Made by a program: the position numbers and the translations under genes
Source: Clostridium muellerianum
GTDB lineage: Bacteria; Bacillota; Clostridia; Clostridiales; Clostridiaceae
Direction: 5' to 3'
Length of the DNA stretch: 64,000 nucleotides
Assembly: GCF_012926525.1 (NCBI RefSeq)
Contig: NZ_JABBNI010000067.1
Span: 124,001 to 188,000, forward strand
Shown here: piece by piece, positions 27,336 through 36,777 of the stretch
Layout of the letters: every line of letters starts with the position of its first letter
Position numbering within the stretch: position 1 is the stretch's first letter
Notes under the pieces: model-generated
What the model saw: the letters and a program-made list of their open reading frames with translations, nothing else
The model's database searches: none
Told to the model about the DNA's origin: nothing

Positions 27336-28280
27336 ATGAAAGCATTATTGTTTATGGAAACAGATGGGGAAAAGGTTTTAGGTGGAAGTCTTGAGTTGAT
27401 TAGTGCAGCGAAGGCATTGGATGCAGAGAAAACAGCCCTTATAGTAGGTAGTAGAGTTGCTGCTGATACAGTGGCTGCTTTAGGAGTTCCAGTTATTTTT
27501 ATAGATACTGCTGTAGATTGTGATACGGTTACAGAGGTATTATCACAAATGGTTAAAGAACAAAATCCAAATATTGTTTTATTATCAAATACAGTAATGG
27601 CTAAGGATGTTGCACCTCGTATTGCAGCACGTATTGGCTTAGGATGTGTCAGTGATGTAATAGAAATAAAGAAAGATGATGGTAAAGTTATATACACTAG
27701 ACCAGCTTATGGTGGTACAGTCTTAGAACATATTGAAGTAGAAGGTACTGCAGTAGTTACCGTTAGAAGTGGAAGCTTTTCAAAACCTGAAGAAGGTTCT
27801 AAGGCAGCTGTTACTGAGAAAAAGGTGGAAATTCCAGTAGGTGTTATTAAAGCAAAAATTATTGATAAAGTAAAAGAAATTTCTGAAGCTGTTAACTTGG
27901 AAGAAGCAGAAATTATTGTTTCTGGTGGCCGTGGAATGGGAAATGCAGAAAACTTCAAATTTGTTGAAGAATTAGCAAATGTACTTGGCGGTGTAGTAGG
28001 TGCTACAAGACCACCAATTGAAGATGGCTGGATTTCTCGTGCACATCAAGTTGGACAATCAGGAAAGATTGTAACACCAAAGCTTTATATTGCATGTGGA
28101 ATTTCTGGAGCAACTCAACATACATCTGGTATGTCAGGTTCTAACTATATTGTGGCAATTAATAAAGATGAAGAAGCTCCAATTTTTGAAATTGCAGATG
28201 TAAGTATTGTTGGAAATGTAACTGAAATTCTTCCAGTTATGATTCAAGAAATGAAGAAAGTAAAAGAAGAAGCAAAGTAA
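27336..28280 (+). CDS. etfA: Electron transfer flavoprotein alpha subunit
   Basis: 314 aa. N-terminal domain, then the FAD-binding C-terminal domain with GGRGMGNAENFKFVEELA (about 196-213), ATRPPIEDGWI, CGISGATQHTSGM and AINKDEEAPIFEIADVSIVG (key part AINKDEEAPIFEIADV). It lacks the N-terminal ferredoxin-like extension seen in some confurcating lactate EtfA proteins, so iron-sulphur wiring inside EtfA is absent here. 21 bases after etfB, ribosome site AAGGGGGG. Confidence 0.95.
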   Translation: MKALLFMETDGEKVLGGSLELISAAKALDAEKTALIVGSRVAADTVAALGVPVIFIDTAVDCDTVTEVLSQMVKEQNPNIVLLSNTVMAKDVAPRIAARIGLGCVSDVIEIKKDDGKVIYTRPAYGGTVLEHIEVEGTAVVTVRSGSFSKPEEGSKAAVTEKKVEIPVGVIKAKIIDKVKEISEAVNLEEAEIIVSGGRGMGNAENFKFVEELANVLGGVVGATRPPIEDGWISRAHQVGQSGKIVTPKLYIACGISGATQHTSGMSGSNYIVAINKDEEAPIFEIADVSIVGNVTEILPVMIQEMKKVKEEAK

Positions 28281-28398
28281 AATTTTTTTATTCTTTTACG
28301 TAAAAAAATAACTAAAAGTGATATATATAGAAAAATAAGAAAAAAGTCATATGATCAAAATATAAATGGTAGTGCTAATTAATTAAGAAGGTAGTGCC

Positions 28399-28550
28399 AT
28401 CAAGTGATTCTTAGGTTCAGATGGAGTTTGCTTATAAGGATGACTTTCTCCAGGGTGAACCTTAGAAGAACTTATCCAGGCGTGTAGCAGTGCTTATCCC
28501 ACACTTTGATAGAAGATGGGGGTGTTAGCAATGGTAGCGATCGGATAAAA
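28399..28550 (+). ncRNA. Structured intercistronic RNA element, copy A
   Basis: It lies between etfA and the permease gene. A 12-pair stem joins 28408-28419 (TTCTTAGGTTCA) to 28456-28467 (TGAACCTTAGAA) with one U-U mismatch, capped by a TGGAG/CTCCA hairpin. A second long-range stem joins TTATCC (28472-28477) to GGATAA (28543-28548), enclosing GATGGGGGTGTTAGCAATGG and TAGCGATC. Copy B (31640-31827) keeps the same blocks, with compensatory changes in the first stem. It ends 10 bases before the permease ribosome site. I do not recognise it as a named RNA class. Confidence 0.7.
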
Positions 28551-28572
28551 TTGAATAAGGGGGGAAAAAGAA

Positions 28573-30159
28573 ATGTTATTTTTAAAATTTTTATTAGCAA
28601 TGGTACCAATTATTTGGCTTATAGTGGCATTGAGTAAATTAAAAATGTCAGGTCATAAAGCTTGTTCTATCGCACTTGTTCTTACAGTAATTTTAGCTGT
28701 TGGTTTTTGGAAATTAAATGCTGTTTATACTGCATCAGCGGTATTGGAGGGGCTATTAAATGCATTGTGGCCAATTTGTATAGTTATTGTTGCAGCTTTG
28801 TTTACTTATAATTTGACTTTACGTACAGGTGCCATGGAGTCCATAAAGAAAATGTTGGCTGGAGTTTCTATTGATAAAAGAGTTTTAGTATTAATTATTG
28901 GATGGGGATTCGGTTGTTTCATGGAAGGAATGGCAGGGTTTGGTACAGCAGTTGCTATTCCAGCATCTATGCTTGCTGGCGTTGGATTAAATCCATTTGC
29001 AGCAGTTGTAGCTTGTTTAGTTGCCAATAGTACACCAACTGCATTTGGATCAGTTGGAATACCACTGGTAACACTTTCATCAGTAACCGGAGTTACATCA
29101 CATACGTTAGCAGCAAACACAGCAATGATTCAAGTAATTCTTAGTTTTATAAGTCCATTTATTATGGTATGCATTGTAGGTGGTGGAATAAAGGCATTAA
29201 AAGGAGTATTTTCTATTACGTTAGTTTCGGCATTAGCATTTGTAGTACCTTGGTATATTACAGCGGTAGTAGTTGGAGCAGAATTGCCAGATATAGTAGG
29301 TTCTATTTGCTGTATGGCATGTACAGTTATTGCAGCAAAAATCTTTAATAAAAAACCAGCAGATGAGTATTGTATTGTAACTAAGAAAGAAACAACTTTA
29401 CCAGTAACTAAAGAAGAAACAGCTTCATCAGTTACTCAGGATAAAGGAGAAGCTATATCATTTGGTAAAGCAGTAAAAGCATGGAGTCCATTTATTTTAA
29501 TATTTATTTTTTTATTAATTACATCGACTTTATGTCCAGTAATTAATCATTTAATTGCAAAGTACAAAACAGTTGCTGTTGTATATGCTGGCAAAGGCGG
29601 AGGTAAATTGACTTTTAGTTGGATAAATACACCAGGTATTATCATCTTTGTTGCTGCAATTATTGGAGGTATTATTCAAGGTGCAAAAGCATCAACCATG
29701 TTAGATGTATTGTTTGCTACATTAAAAGCAAACTGGAAAGCAATGGCTACAATTTGTGCAGTTATGGCAGTAGCAAAGGTAATGGGCTATAGTGGAATGA
29801 TTGCAGATATTGCAGGTCTTTTAGTTGTAGTTACAGGAAGAGCATATCCATTAATTTCACCACTAATTGGAGCTATTGGAGCATTTGTTACAGGTTCAGG
29901 TACATCAACCTGCGTTTTATTCGGAGGATTACAAGCAAAAACAGCTACAAGTCTTGGACTTTCTGCATCATGGATGGGAGCAGCAAATGTTCTTGGAGCA
30001 GGTATAGGAAAAATGATTTGTCCTCAAAGTATTGCAATTGGTGTAACTGCAGTTAATCAATCTGGTTCAGAAAGTAAGATTTTAGGAAGTGTGTTTAAAT
30101 ATTTTCTACTCTATGTAGTTATTGCTGGCATCATATGTTTTGTAGGAACATTAATATAA
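28573..30159 (+). CDS. lctP: L-lactate permease family transporter
   Basis: 528 aa, a normal length for LctP. About 12-14 membrane helices. Family motifs include GFGCFMEGMAGFGTAVAIP, VANSTPTAFGSVGIP and, near the C-terminus, GSGTSTCVLFGGLQ and GIGKMICPQSIAIG. It imports lactate (or glycolate) with protons. A hydrophilic loop at about 265-300 is Thr/Lys/Glu-rich. GGGGGGGAAAAAG precedes the start. It sits between the two RNA elements, together with the dehydrogenase gene. Confidence 0.95.
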   Translation: MLFLKFLLAMVPIIWLIVALSKLKMSGHKACSIALVLTVILAVGFWKLNAVYTASAVLEGLLNALWPICIVIVAALFTYNLTLRTGAMESIKKMLAGVSIDKRVLVLIIGWGFGCFMEGMAGFGTAVAIPASMLAGVGLNPFAAVVACLVANSTPTAFGSVGIPLVTLSSVTGVTSHTLAANTAMIQVILSFISPFIMVCIVGGGIKALKGVFSITLVSALAFVVPWYITAVVVGAELPDIVGSICCMACTVIAAKIFNKKPADEYCIVTKKETTLPVTKEETASSVTQDKGEAISFGKAVKAWSPFILIFIFLLITSTLCPVINHLIAKYKTVAVVYAGKGGGKLTFSWINTPGIIIFVAAIIGGIIQGAKASTMLDVLFATLKANWKAMATICAVMAVAKVMGYSGMIADIAGLLVVVTGRAYPLISPLIGAIGAFVTGSGTSTCVLFGGLQAKTATSLGLSASWMGAANVLGAGIGKMICPQSIAIGVTAVNQSGSESKILGSVFKYFLLYVVIAGIICFVGTLI

Positions 30160-30205
30160 ACTTTAATAATATTGTAAGAAAAAAAGTTAGAAGGGAAGGA
30201 TTATT

Positions 30206-31639
30206 ATGGCCAAATACAATGAATTGACAGAAGAATTAATTTCAAAACTTAAGGAGGCAGCACCAGGACATATTTTGCTAGGTGATGATATAAATAAAGA
30301 TTATTGTCATGATGAAATGCCTATTTATGGGAAGAAGGCTCCACAAGTTGTATTAATGGCACATTCTACAGAAGAAGTTGCTGCAGTAGTAAAAATATGT
30401 AATGAAAATAAAATACCAGTAACTCCAAGAGGAGCAGGAACAGGACTTGTAGGAGGAGCAGTTCCACTACTCGGAGGGGTTTTGATTGATATTACAAAGA
30501 TGAATAAAATACTTTCTTATGACATGGAAAACTTTGTTGTTCGTGTTCAAGCTGGTGTCTTATTAAAGGATCTTGCAGAAGATTGTGCAAAACATGGGCT
30601 ATTATATGCTCCAGATCCTGGTGAAAAGTCTGCTTGCTTGGGTGGAAACGTTTCAACAAATGCAGGTGGAATGAGAGCTGTTAAATATGGTGCAACTCGT
30701 GATTATGTACGTGCAATGACAGTTGTGCTTCCAACAGGAGAAATTACGAGCTTTGGAGCTTCAGTATCAAAGACAAGTTCAGGTTATAGTCTTTTGAATT
30801 TAATGATTGGTTCAGAAGGTACCCTTGGAATCATTACAGAAATTACTTTGAAAACCATGCCAGCACCAAAGGTAGCTGCAAGTTTAATTATTCCTTTTGA
30901 AAATTTAGATGATTGTATTGCAACTGTTCCTAAATTTAAAATGGAGCACATGAATCCACAAGCATTGGAATTTATGGAAAGAGAAATTGTATTAGCTAGT
31001 GAAAGATATGTTGGTAAGAGTGTATTTCCACAGGTAGTTGATGGAGTAACTGCAAATGCTTATTTACTTGTTACTATAGATGCAAGTAGTGAAGATGAAT
31101 TAAATAATCTTATTGAACAAGCAAGTGAAATAGTTTTAGATTCAGGAGCAATTGATGTTCTTGTAGCAGATACACCTGCAAAAATGAAGGATGCATGGGC
31201 TGCACGTTCTAGCTTCTTAGATGCAATTATGGCAGAAACAAAATTATTAGATGAATGTGACGTTGTAGTTCCAGTAAATAAAATTGCCTCTTATCTTGCT
31301 TTTGTAAATAAAACTGGTGAAGAATGTGGATTAACTATTAAGAGCTTTGGACATGCAGGAGATGGAAATCTTCATATATACCAATGCAGTAATGACTTAG
31401 AAGAGTCAGAGTTTAAAGCAAGAGTTGATAAATTCTTTAAGATCATTTACAAAGAAGCAACAGAATGCGGTGGCCTTGTTTCAGGAGAACATGGAATAGG
31501 AAGTGGAAAAATCAGCTATTTGGCAGATAGCGTTGGAAGTATAAATATGGAGTTAATGAAAGGTATTAAAAAAGCTTTTGATCCGAACTCTATTATGAAT
31601 CCAGGTAAGGTATGCTGTTTATTAGATAATGAAAATTAA
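30206..31639 (+). CDS. FAD-linked lactate/glycolate dehydrogenase (GlcD family)
   Basis: 477 aa. FAD-binding PCMH domain with PRGAGTGLVGGAVPLLGG (about 73-90), PDPGEKSACLGGNVSTNAGG (key part SACLGGNVSTNAGG) and GSEGTLGIITEI; C-terminal cap with GHAGDGNLHIYQC and SGEHGIGSGK. This family oxidises D-lactate or glycolate; acetogen LctD belongs to it and works with EtfAB in electron confurcation. The context (permease, EtfAB, LldR sites) favours lactate. Stereospecificity cannot be read. Its stop is directly followed by RNA element copy B. Confidence 0.93.
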   Translation: MAKYNELTEELISKLKEAAPGHILLGDDINKDYCHDEMPIYGKKAPQVVLMAHSTEEVAAVVKICNENKIPVTPRGAGTGLVGGAVPLLGGVLIDITKMNKILSYDMENFVVRVQAGVLLKDLAEDCAKHGLLYAPDPGEKSACLGGNVSTNAGGMRAVKYGATRDYVRAMTVVLPTGEITSFGASVSKTSSGYSLLNLMIGSEGTLGIITEITLKTMPAPKVAASLIIPFENLDDCIATVPKFKMEHMNPQALEFMEREIVLASERYVGKSVFPQVVDGVTANAYLLVTIDASSEDELNNLIEQASEIVLDSGAIDVLVADTPAKMKDAWAARSSFLDAIMAETKLLDECDVVVPVNKIASYLAFVNKTGEECGLTIKSFGHAGDGNLHIYQCSNDLEESEFKARVDKFFKIIYKEATECGGLVSGEHGIGSGKISYLADSVGSINMELMKGIKKAFDPNSIMNPGKVCCLLDNEN

Positions 31640-31827
31640 TCAAGTGATTCTTAGACTCAGGTGGAGTTTATTTGTGAGGAATACCTCTTACCTGAGCAAA
31701 AGCTCGTAAAATGCCATTTAGGCATTTTACCCATCGGAGTCTTAGAAGAACTTATCCAGACGCGTAAAGTAGCTATCCACCACTTAAAGAAGATGGGGGT
31801 ATTAGCAATGGTAGCGATCGGATAAAA
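31640..31827 (+). ncRNA. Structured intercistronic RNA element, copy B
   Basis: Starts on the base after the dehydrogenase stop. First stem: TTCTTAGACTC (31648-31658) with GAGTCTTAGAA (31737-31747). Second: TTATCC (31752-31757) with GGATAA (31820-31825), enclosing the conserved AAGATGGGGGTATTAGCAAT and GGTAGCGATC. Against copy A, two neighbouring pairs in the first stem changed on both sides (G-C to A-U, U-A to C-G). An additional hairpin (GTAAAATGCC/GGCATTTTAC) is inserted in the apical part. It precedes the acyl-CoA dehydrogenase gene. Confidence 0.7.
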
Positions 31828-31866
31828 TACAAATTATATGCACATATAGAAAGGTAGGAAATTAAT

Positions 31867-33009
31867 ATGGATTTTAAACAAGATGAAAATCATGAACAAT
31901 TACAACAAATGTATCGCGATTTTGCACAAAAAGAGGTAAAACCAATTGCAAAAGAAATTGATGAAACTATGAGATTCCCAAAAGAAAATGTAGCAAAAAT
32001 GGCTGAGATGGGTTTACTTGGAATTCCATATCCTGAAGAATATGGTGGAGCAGGCATGGACACATTAAGCTACATGCAGTGTGTAGAAGAATTAGCTAAA
32101 TGCTGTGCAACAACAAGTACTATTGTTTCAGCACATACAAGTCTTGGTGCAGGACCTATTTATGCATATGGTACTGACGAGCAAAAGGAAAAATATTTAA
32201 AACCACTTGCTTCTGGTGAAAAATTAGGTGCCTTTGCCTTAACAGAACCTTGTGCTGGAACTGATTCAGCTATGCAAAAGTCAACAGCAGTACTTGAAGG
32301 AGATCATTATGTATTAAATGGTAGCAAAATTTTCATTACTAATGCAGGATTTGCAGATGTATATATTGTTCTTGCTATGACAGATAAGAGCAAGGGAACA
32401 AAAGGTATTTCAGCATTTATCGTTGAAAAAGACTTCCCAGGATTCTCTGTTGGAAGCCATGAATCAAAGATGGGAATAAGAGCATCTTCTACTTGTGAGT
32501 TATTCTTTGATAACTGCATAGTTCCAAAGGAAAATCTTTTAGGAGAAGAAGGTAAAGGATTTAAAATTGCAATGGCAACTCTTGATGGAGGTCGTATTGG
32601 TATTGCTGCACAGGCTCTTGGTATTGCAGAAGGTGCAATAGATGAAACTATAAAATATGTAAATGAACGTGTTCAATTTGGACGTACTATTTCAAAATTC
32701 CAAAATACACAATTTGAACTTGCACAGATGCGTGCAAATACAGAAGCTGCAAAGCTTTTAGTATATCAAGCTGCATGTGCAAAGGATAATAATGAAAAAT
32801 ATACACATTTAGCTGCTATGGCAAAATTAGTTGCTTCTAGAAATGCTAGTGATGTAACAAGACGCTGTTTACAATTATTTGGTGGATATGGATATACAAG
32901 TGATTATCCAATTGAAAGAATGATGCGTGATGCAAAAATAACAGAAATTTATGAAGGAACATCAGAAGTTCAGATGATGGTTATTTCCGGATGGATGGGC
33001 GTTAGATAG
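31867..33009 (+). CDS. Acyl-CoA dehydrogenase (butyryl-CoA dehydrogenase-like)
   Basis: 380 aa, the usual size of clostridial short-chain acyl-CoA dehydrogenases. FAD/substrate motif LTEPCAGTDSAMQ, DGGRIGIAAQALGIA, VQFGRTISKFQNTQFELA, and near the C-terminus YEGTSEVQ with the catalytic Glu. It normally gives electrons to, or takes them from, EtfAB. In this operon the only EtfAB is the lactate pair, so it may share it, for example to reduce an enoyl-CoA during growth on lactate. An acryloyl-CoA reductase role is possible, but no lactoyl-CoA dehydratase or CoA-transferase is in view. Confidence 0.93.
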   Translation: MDFKQDENHEQLQQMYRDFAQKEVKPIAKEIDETMRFPKENVAKMAEMGLLGIPYPEEYGGAGMDTLSYMQCVEELAKCCATTSTIVSAHTSLGAGPIYAYGTDEQKEKYLKPLASGEKLGAFALTEPCAGTDSAMQKSTAVLEGDHYVLNGSKIFITNAGFADVYIVLAMTDKSKGTKGISAFIVEKDFPGFSVGSHESKMGIRASSTCELFFDNCIVPKENLLGEEGKGFKIAMATLDGGRIGIAAQALGIAEGAIDETIKYVNERVQFGRTISKFQNTQFELAQMRANTEAAKLLVYQAACAKDNNEKYTHLAAMAKLVASRNASDVTRRCLQLFGGYGYTSDYPIERMMRDAKITEIYEGTSEVQMMVISGWMGVR

Positions 33010-33054
33010 GTAGAAAGAAAAGTTACTTATTTTAAATTGCAGATTTATTTATAA

Positions 33055-33105
33055 AAGGAACTGCTCAAAGCAATCTAAAAAATTGCTATTGAACAGTCCT
33101 TTTTT
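33055..33105 (+). terminator. Terminator of the lactate operon
   Basis: Arms AAAAGGAACTG and CAGTCCTTTT, with inner AGCAAT/ATTGCT pairing, then a T run, about 45 bases after the acyl-CoA dehydrogenase stop. Confidence 0.85.
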
Positions 33106-33253
33106 CATAGATAAGGTTAGAATATGAATATAATCTCAGAAATTTTTCAGTAGTTGATAATGTAGAAATGAATTATGGTAAAATATAGACATAAAAACAT
33201 AAAAGATTGCAAAATAAAAGATAATTTTATCATAGATTAAGATAGGAGAAGTT

Positions 33254-33952
33254 ATGGATAAAACAGCTGAAATTTTAGTAGTTGAAGATGAAAATGATAT
33301 TAATAAATTACTTTGCAGCATTCTTGAAAACAAAGGATACAGTGCTGCAGCAGCTTTTTCAGGAACAGAAGCTTTAATGCGCGTAGAAAATGAAAAATGG
33401 GATATGATTTTATTAGATTTAATGATCCCTGGCATTAGCGGAGAAGAAGTTGTGTTAAAGATTAGGGAAATCACAAAAGCACCAATAATTGTAGTAAGTG
33501 CAAAAACATCTAAAAGGACTAAGTTGGAATTATTAGAAAAGGGAGCAGATGATTTTATTTGCAAGCCTTTTGATCCAGATGAAGTTGCTGCGAGAGTTAA
33601 CTCTAACTTAAGAAGGTATTTGGAATTTTCTACAGGTGGAGAAGAAAAAAGCAATATTTTAAAGTATAAAGATATTAGTTTAAATACGGAAAGTAAGGAA
33701 GTAAAAATTGGACAAACTATCATTGTATTAACTGGAAGAGAATTTGCCATATTAAAATTATTATTAACTAATCCAAGAAAGGTATACAGTAAATCTAATA
33801 TTTTTGAAAGCATATGGGAAGAAGACTTTTTAGGTGAATATAACACTGTAAATGTGCATGTGAGCAGATTAAGAACTAAGCTGTGTAATGTAAGTAATGG
33901 TAAAGATTATATAGAAACAGTTTGGGGAATGGGATATAGATTAAGAAAATAG
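33254..33952 (+). CDS. OmpR-family response regulator
   Basis: 232 aa. Receiver with phospho-Asp55 (ILLDLMIPG), Thr/Ser switch in VVSAKT and Lys in CKPF; C-terminal winged helix with TGREFAILKLL and ETVWGMGYRLRK. It opens a four-gene group: regulator, ABC ATPase, ABC permease, histidine kinase. The regulator and kinase are separated by the transporter genes. The likely target is the transporter operon itself. Confidence 0.94.
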   Translation: MDKTAEILVVEDENDINKLLCSILENKGYSAAAAFSGTEALMRVENEKWDMILLDLMIPGISGEEVVLKIREITKAPIIVVSAKTSKRTKLELLEKGADDFICKPFDPDEVAARVNSNLRRYLEFSTGGEEKSNILKYKDISLNTESKEVKIGQTIIVLTGREFAILKLLLTNPRKVYSKSNIFESIWEEDFLGEYNTVNVHVSRLRTKLCNVSNGKDYIETVWGMGYRLRK

Positions 33953-34079
33953 GAATAAAAGTTTGTTGTAAAAAATGTAAAATTAAAAATTTAATACTTT
34001 TGAAAGGTTTTAGTAAGTTTTTCTTATAAAATATTGTTTATTATAAAAACATGATTTGTAAGAAGGAGGAAGCTTAAAA

Positions 34080-35000
34080 ATGAATGAATATGCAATTAGA
34101 TCTAGTAATATTACAAAAATATATAGAAAGCATAAAGTGTTAGATCATGTGTCCATGAATATTAAAAAGGGTGACATATATGGTTTTATAGGGAAAAATG
34201 GTGCTGGTAAAACAACTATGATTAGAGTACTTGCTGGACTTGCAATACCTAATGAAGGACAAGTTGAACTATTTGGACATAGTGAAGAAAAAGAACTTAT
34301 AAAGGAAAGAAGGAGAATTGGTACATTAATAGAATCACCAGCTATTTATCTTAACATGACTGCAAAGGAAAATCTTGAGCTTATTAAAATTCAAAGAGGA
34401 ATACCTGGAACTAAATGTATTGATGAAGCTTTAAATTTAGTAGGACTTGAAGACGACAACAAAAAGAAAACTAAGAATTTTTCTTTAGGAATGAAACAAA
34501 GGTTAGGAATTGCTATGGCACTTTTAAGCGATCCGGAACTTTTACTTTTGGATGAACCTATAAATGGATTAGATCCAATTGGAATAAAAGAAATAAGAGA
34601 AATTTTAATTAAATTAAATAGTGAAAGAGGAACAACTATTTTAATATCAAGTCATATATTATCTGAGCTTACCCAAATTTCAAATAGATATGGTTTTATA
34701 AATAATGGGAAGTTAATTAAAGAGATGACAGCTATGGAGTTTTCAAATAAATGTAAAACTTATCTTCATTTAAAAGTAAGAAATGCTTCAGATGTTTCGA
34801 TTATTTTAGAAAATGAAATTGGAATAAAAGATTATGAAATTTTTCCAGACGATATCATAAAAATATATGATAAATTTGATTCGGAAAAAATTACGTTAAC
34901 ATTAGCCAAACATAATATAGGAGTTAAAGAAATATTGCCAATGGGTGAAGCACTGGAGGATTATTTTACTAAGTTAGTTGGAGGTAAAGATAGTGAGTAA
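34080..35000 (+). CDS. ABC transporter ATPase (BcrA/lantibiotic-immunity type)
   Basis: 306 aa. Walker A GKNGAGKTT, signature FSLGMKQRLG, Walker B LLLLDEPINGLD, and a C-terminal extension of about 80 residues typical of the BcrA/DrrA group. These couple with small ABC-2 permeases to expel or shield against bacitracin- or lantibiotic-like peptides. GAAGGAGG precedes the start. The permease start overlaps its 3' end. Confidence 0.93.
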   Translation: MNEYAIRSSNITKIYRKHKVLDHVSMNIKKGDIYGFIGKNGAGKTTMIRVLAGLAIPNEGQVELFGHSEEKELIKERRRIGTLIESPAIYLNMTAKENLELIKIQRGIPGTKCIDEALNLVGLEDDNKKKTKNFSLGMKQRLGIAMALLSDPELLLLDEPINGLDPIGIKEIREILIKLNSERGTTILISSHILSELTQISNRYGFINNGKLIKEMTAMEFSNKCKTYLHLKVRNASDVSIILENEIGIKDYEIFPDDIIKIYDKFDSEKITLTLAKHNIGVKEILPMGEALEDYFTKLVGGKDSE

Positions 35001-35748
35001 TTTAATTAGAGGAGAATTTTATAAGTTAAGAAAAAGTAAATATTTTATTGGAATGATAATCATATCAATAGCAATTTCGTTTCCTTTTATTGAGATATGG
35101 AGTGGAGATATACAAAGAAATACAATGCTGCAGCATGGAATGTATTCAATACATTATGCATTTATGTTCATATCGTTTAGTAGTTTTATATTTGCTTTAT
35201 TAGCTGAAGATTTTATAGCTAAAGATTTTAAAAATAGGAATATAAGTAAAAGTTTTACTTATGGATATGGAAGAAAAGAGGTTATATTAAGCAAATTAAT
35301 AGTATTTATAATGTTTTCTTTATTCTTAGAATTAGTTTACACAGTAATTTTAGTCATATATGCTTCAATGAAATATGGCTTTTGTGATACTTTAGATACT
35401 AATGCTATAATGTATTTATTTAGAATGATCAGTATTGGAATAATATATAATGTAGCTACAATAAGTGTAATAGGTGTAGTTGCTGTAATAACAAAGAATA
35501 GTTTTTTTACATTTATTTCACCTATCATATTATTCATAGGATATTATTTATTCTTTGAGTCATCACTTGGTTCTAAAAAGCTTTTTGTAATAATATCATA
35601 CATTCACCCTTATTTAAGAGGAATATGGGCAATGGGAAGATTTGCGCCTATGTTGGATATTATAGCTGGAGCAGCTTCGTCAATTTTAATTTTTACTATA
35701 GCTATTGGAGGAAGTTTACTATATGGAAAATATGAGGATATTAAGTAA
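34993..35748 (+). CDS. ABC-2 family permease
   Basis: 251 aa from a GTG at 34993, chosen because GGAGGT lies seven bases upstream and inside the preceding gene; it overlaps that gene by eight bases. About six membrane helices in pairs, with the N-terminal LIRGEFYKLRKSKYFIG typical of immunity-type permeases. It should form the membrane channel with the upstream ATPase. Confidence 0.88.
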   Translation: MSNLIRGEFYKLRKSKYFIGMIIISIAISFPFIEIWSGDIQRNTMLQHGMYSIHYAFMFISFSSFIFALLAEDFIAKDFKNRNISKSFTYGYGRKEVILSKLIVFIMFSLFLELVYTVILVIYASMKYGFCDTLDTNAIMYLFRMISIGIIYNVATISVIGVVAVITKNSFFTFISPIILFIGYYLFFESSLGSKKLFVIISYIHPYLRGIWAMGRFAPMLDIIAGAASSILIFTIAIGGSLLYGKYEDIK

Positions 35749-35787
35749 ATTGTAAAAAAAGTTATTAAATAAATTGGGAGAAAGATT

Positions 35788-36696
35788 ATGTACCTATTAG
35801 TTGTTATTTTAGCTATGTTTTTAGTAATTATATTTTCTGTAGTGGTGTGTATTAAATTATTTTCATATAAGAAACAAATAAGAGATATTGCAAGCCAGAT
35901 TAGAGAATTTAGAGATAGAAAAAACGATAAAAAAGTTAATATTGAAATAGCTGATAAGGATATAGAAGAGATGGCTTTTCAAATTAATGAGTATTTAGAG
36001 TTTTATAAGAGTCATGAACAAGAAAAAATAATATTTGAGGACACATTAAAGCAGGGTATAGCTAATATGTCTCATGATTTAAGAACACCTTTGACTTCAA
36101 TTATAGGATATTTAAAACTTCTTGAGGAAGATGCAATAGATAAAGAAGAAGCACTAAAGATACTTAAAAATAAAGCTAATAAATTGAGCATACTTATAAA
36201 TGATTTTTTTGAATTAGCTTCAATAGAAAGTGAAGATTATGAGTTAAATATGGAAAGAATAAATATAACTAATATAGTACATGATGAAATATTATCATTT
36301 TATGAAGCCTTTGAAAGTAAAGGATTTGAACCTAAGGTGGATATTTTAGAAAATCCAGTTTTTATAATGGGAGATAAGGAAAGCCTAGAAAGAATAATAG
36401 ATAATTTAATTTCTAATACTTTAAAATATGCAGATAAAGATATTGAAATAAATTTAGAAAAGCACAATGATAAGATTACTTTAAAAATATCCAATATATG
36501 CTTAGGCATTGATAAAGAAGATGAAATACATATATTTGATAGATTTTATATAGCAGACAGGGTAAGAAAGGGACAAGGAACAGGACTTGGATTGTCTATT
36601 GTAAAAAGTTTAATGGAAAAAATGGATGGAATAGTAAAGGCAAAGATTGAACAAAATAGAATTTTCATAATATGTGAATGGAAATATGTAAATTAA
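35788..36696 (+). CDS. Sensor histidine kinase
   Basis: 302 aa. One N-terminal membrane helix (about 3-25), a short linker, HisKA with His96 (NMSHDLRTPLTS), HATPase with DRFYIADR and GTGLGLSIV. It has almost no extracellular loop, so it probably senses through the membrane or the ABC transporter, as intramembrane-sensing kinases do. Partner of the regulator at 33254-33952. Confidence 0.92.
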   Translation: MYLLVVILAMFLVIIFSVVVCIKLFSYKKQIRDIASQIREFRDRKNDKKVNIEIADKDIEEMAFQINEYLEFYKSHEQEKIIFEDTLKQGIANMSHDLRTPLTSIIGYLKLLEEDAIDKEEALKILKNKANKLSILINDFFELASIESEDYELNMERINITNIVHDEILSFYEAFESKGFEPKVDILENPVFIMGDKESLERIIDNLISNTLKYADKDIEINLEKHNDKITLKISNICLGIDKEDEIHIFDRFYIADRVRKGQGTGLGLSIVKSLMEKMDGIVKAKIEQNRIFIICEWKYVN

Positions 36697-36777
36697 AAAT
36701 TTAGATACAATATTCACCACTTATATTTTAACACAATATATTGATAATAACTAAAGAATAAAAAGTGGGTGATATTT

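Noticed and set aside
28399-28550. T-box or known metabolite riboswitch before the lactate permease
   Set aside because: No T-box sequence (GGTGGNACCGCG type), no SAM, lysine, FMN, cobalamin or cyclic di-GMP signature could be found in either copy.
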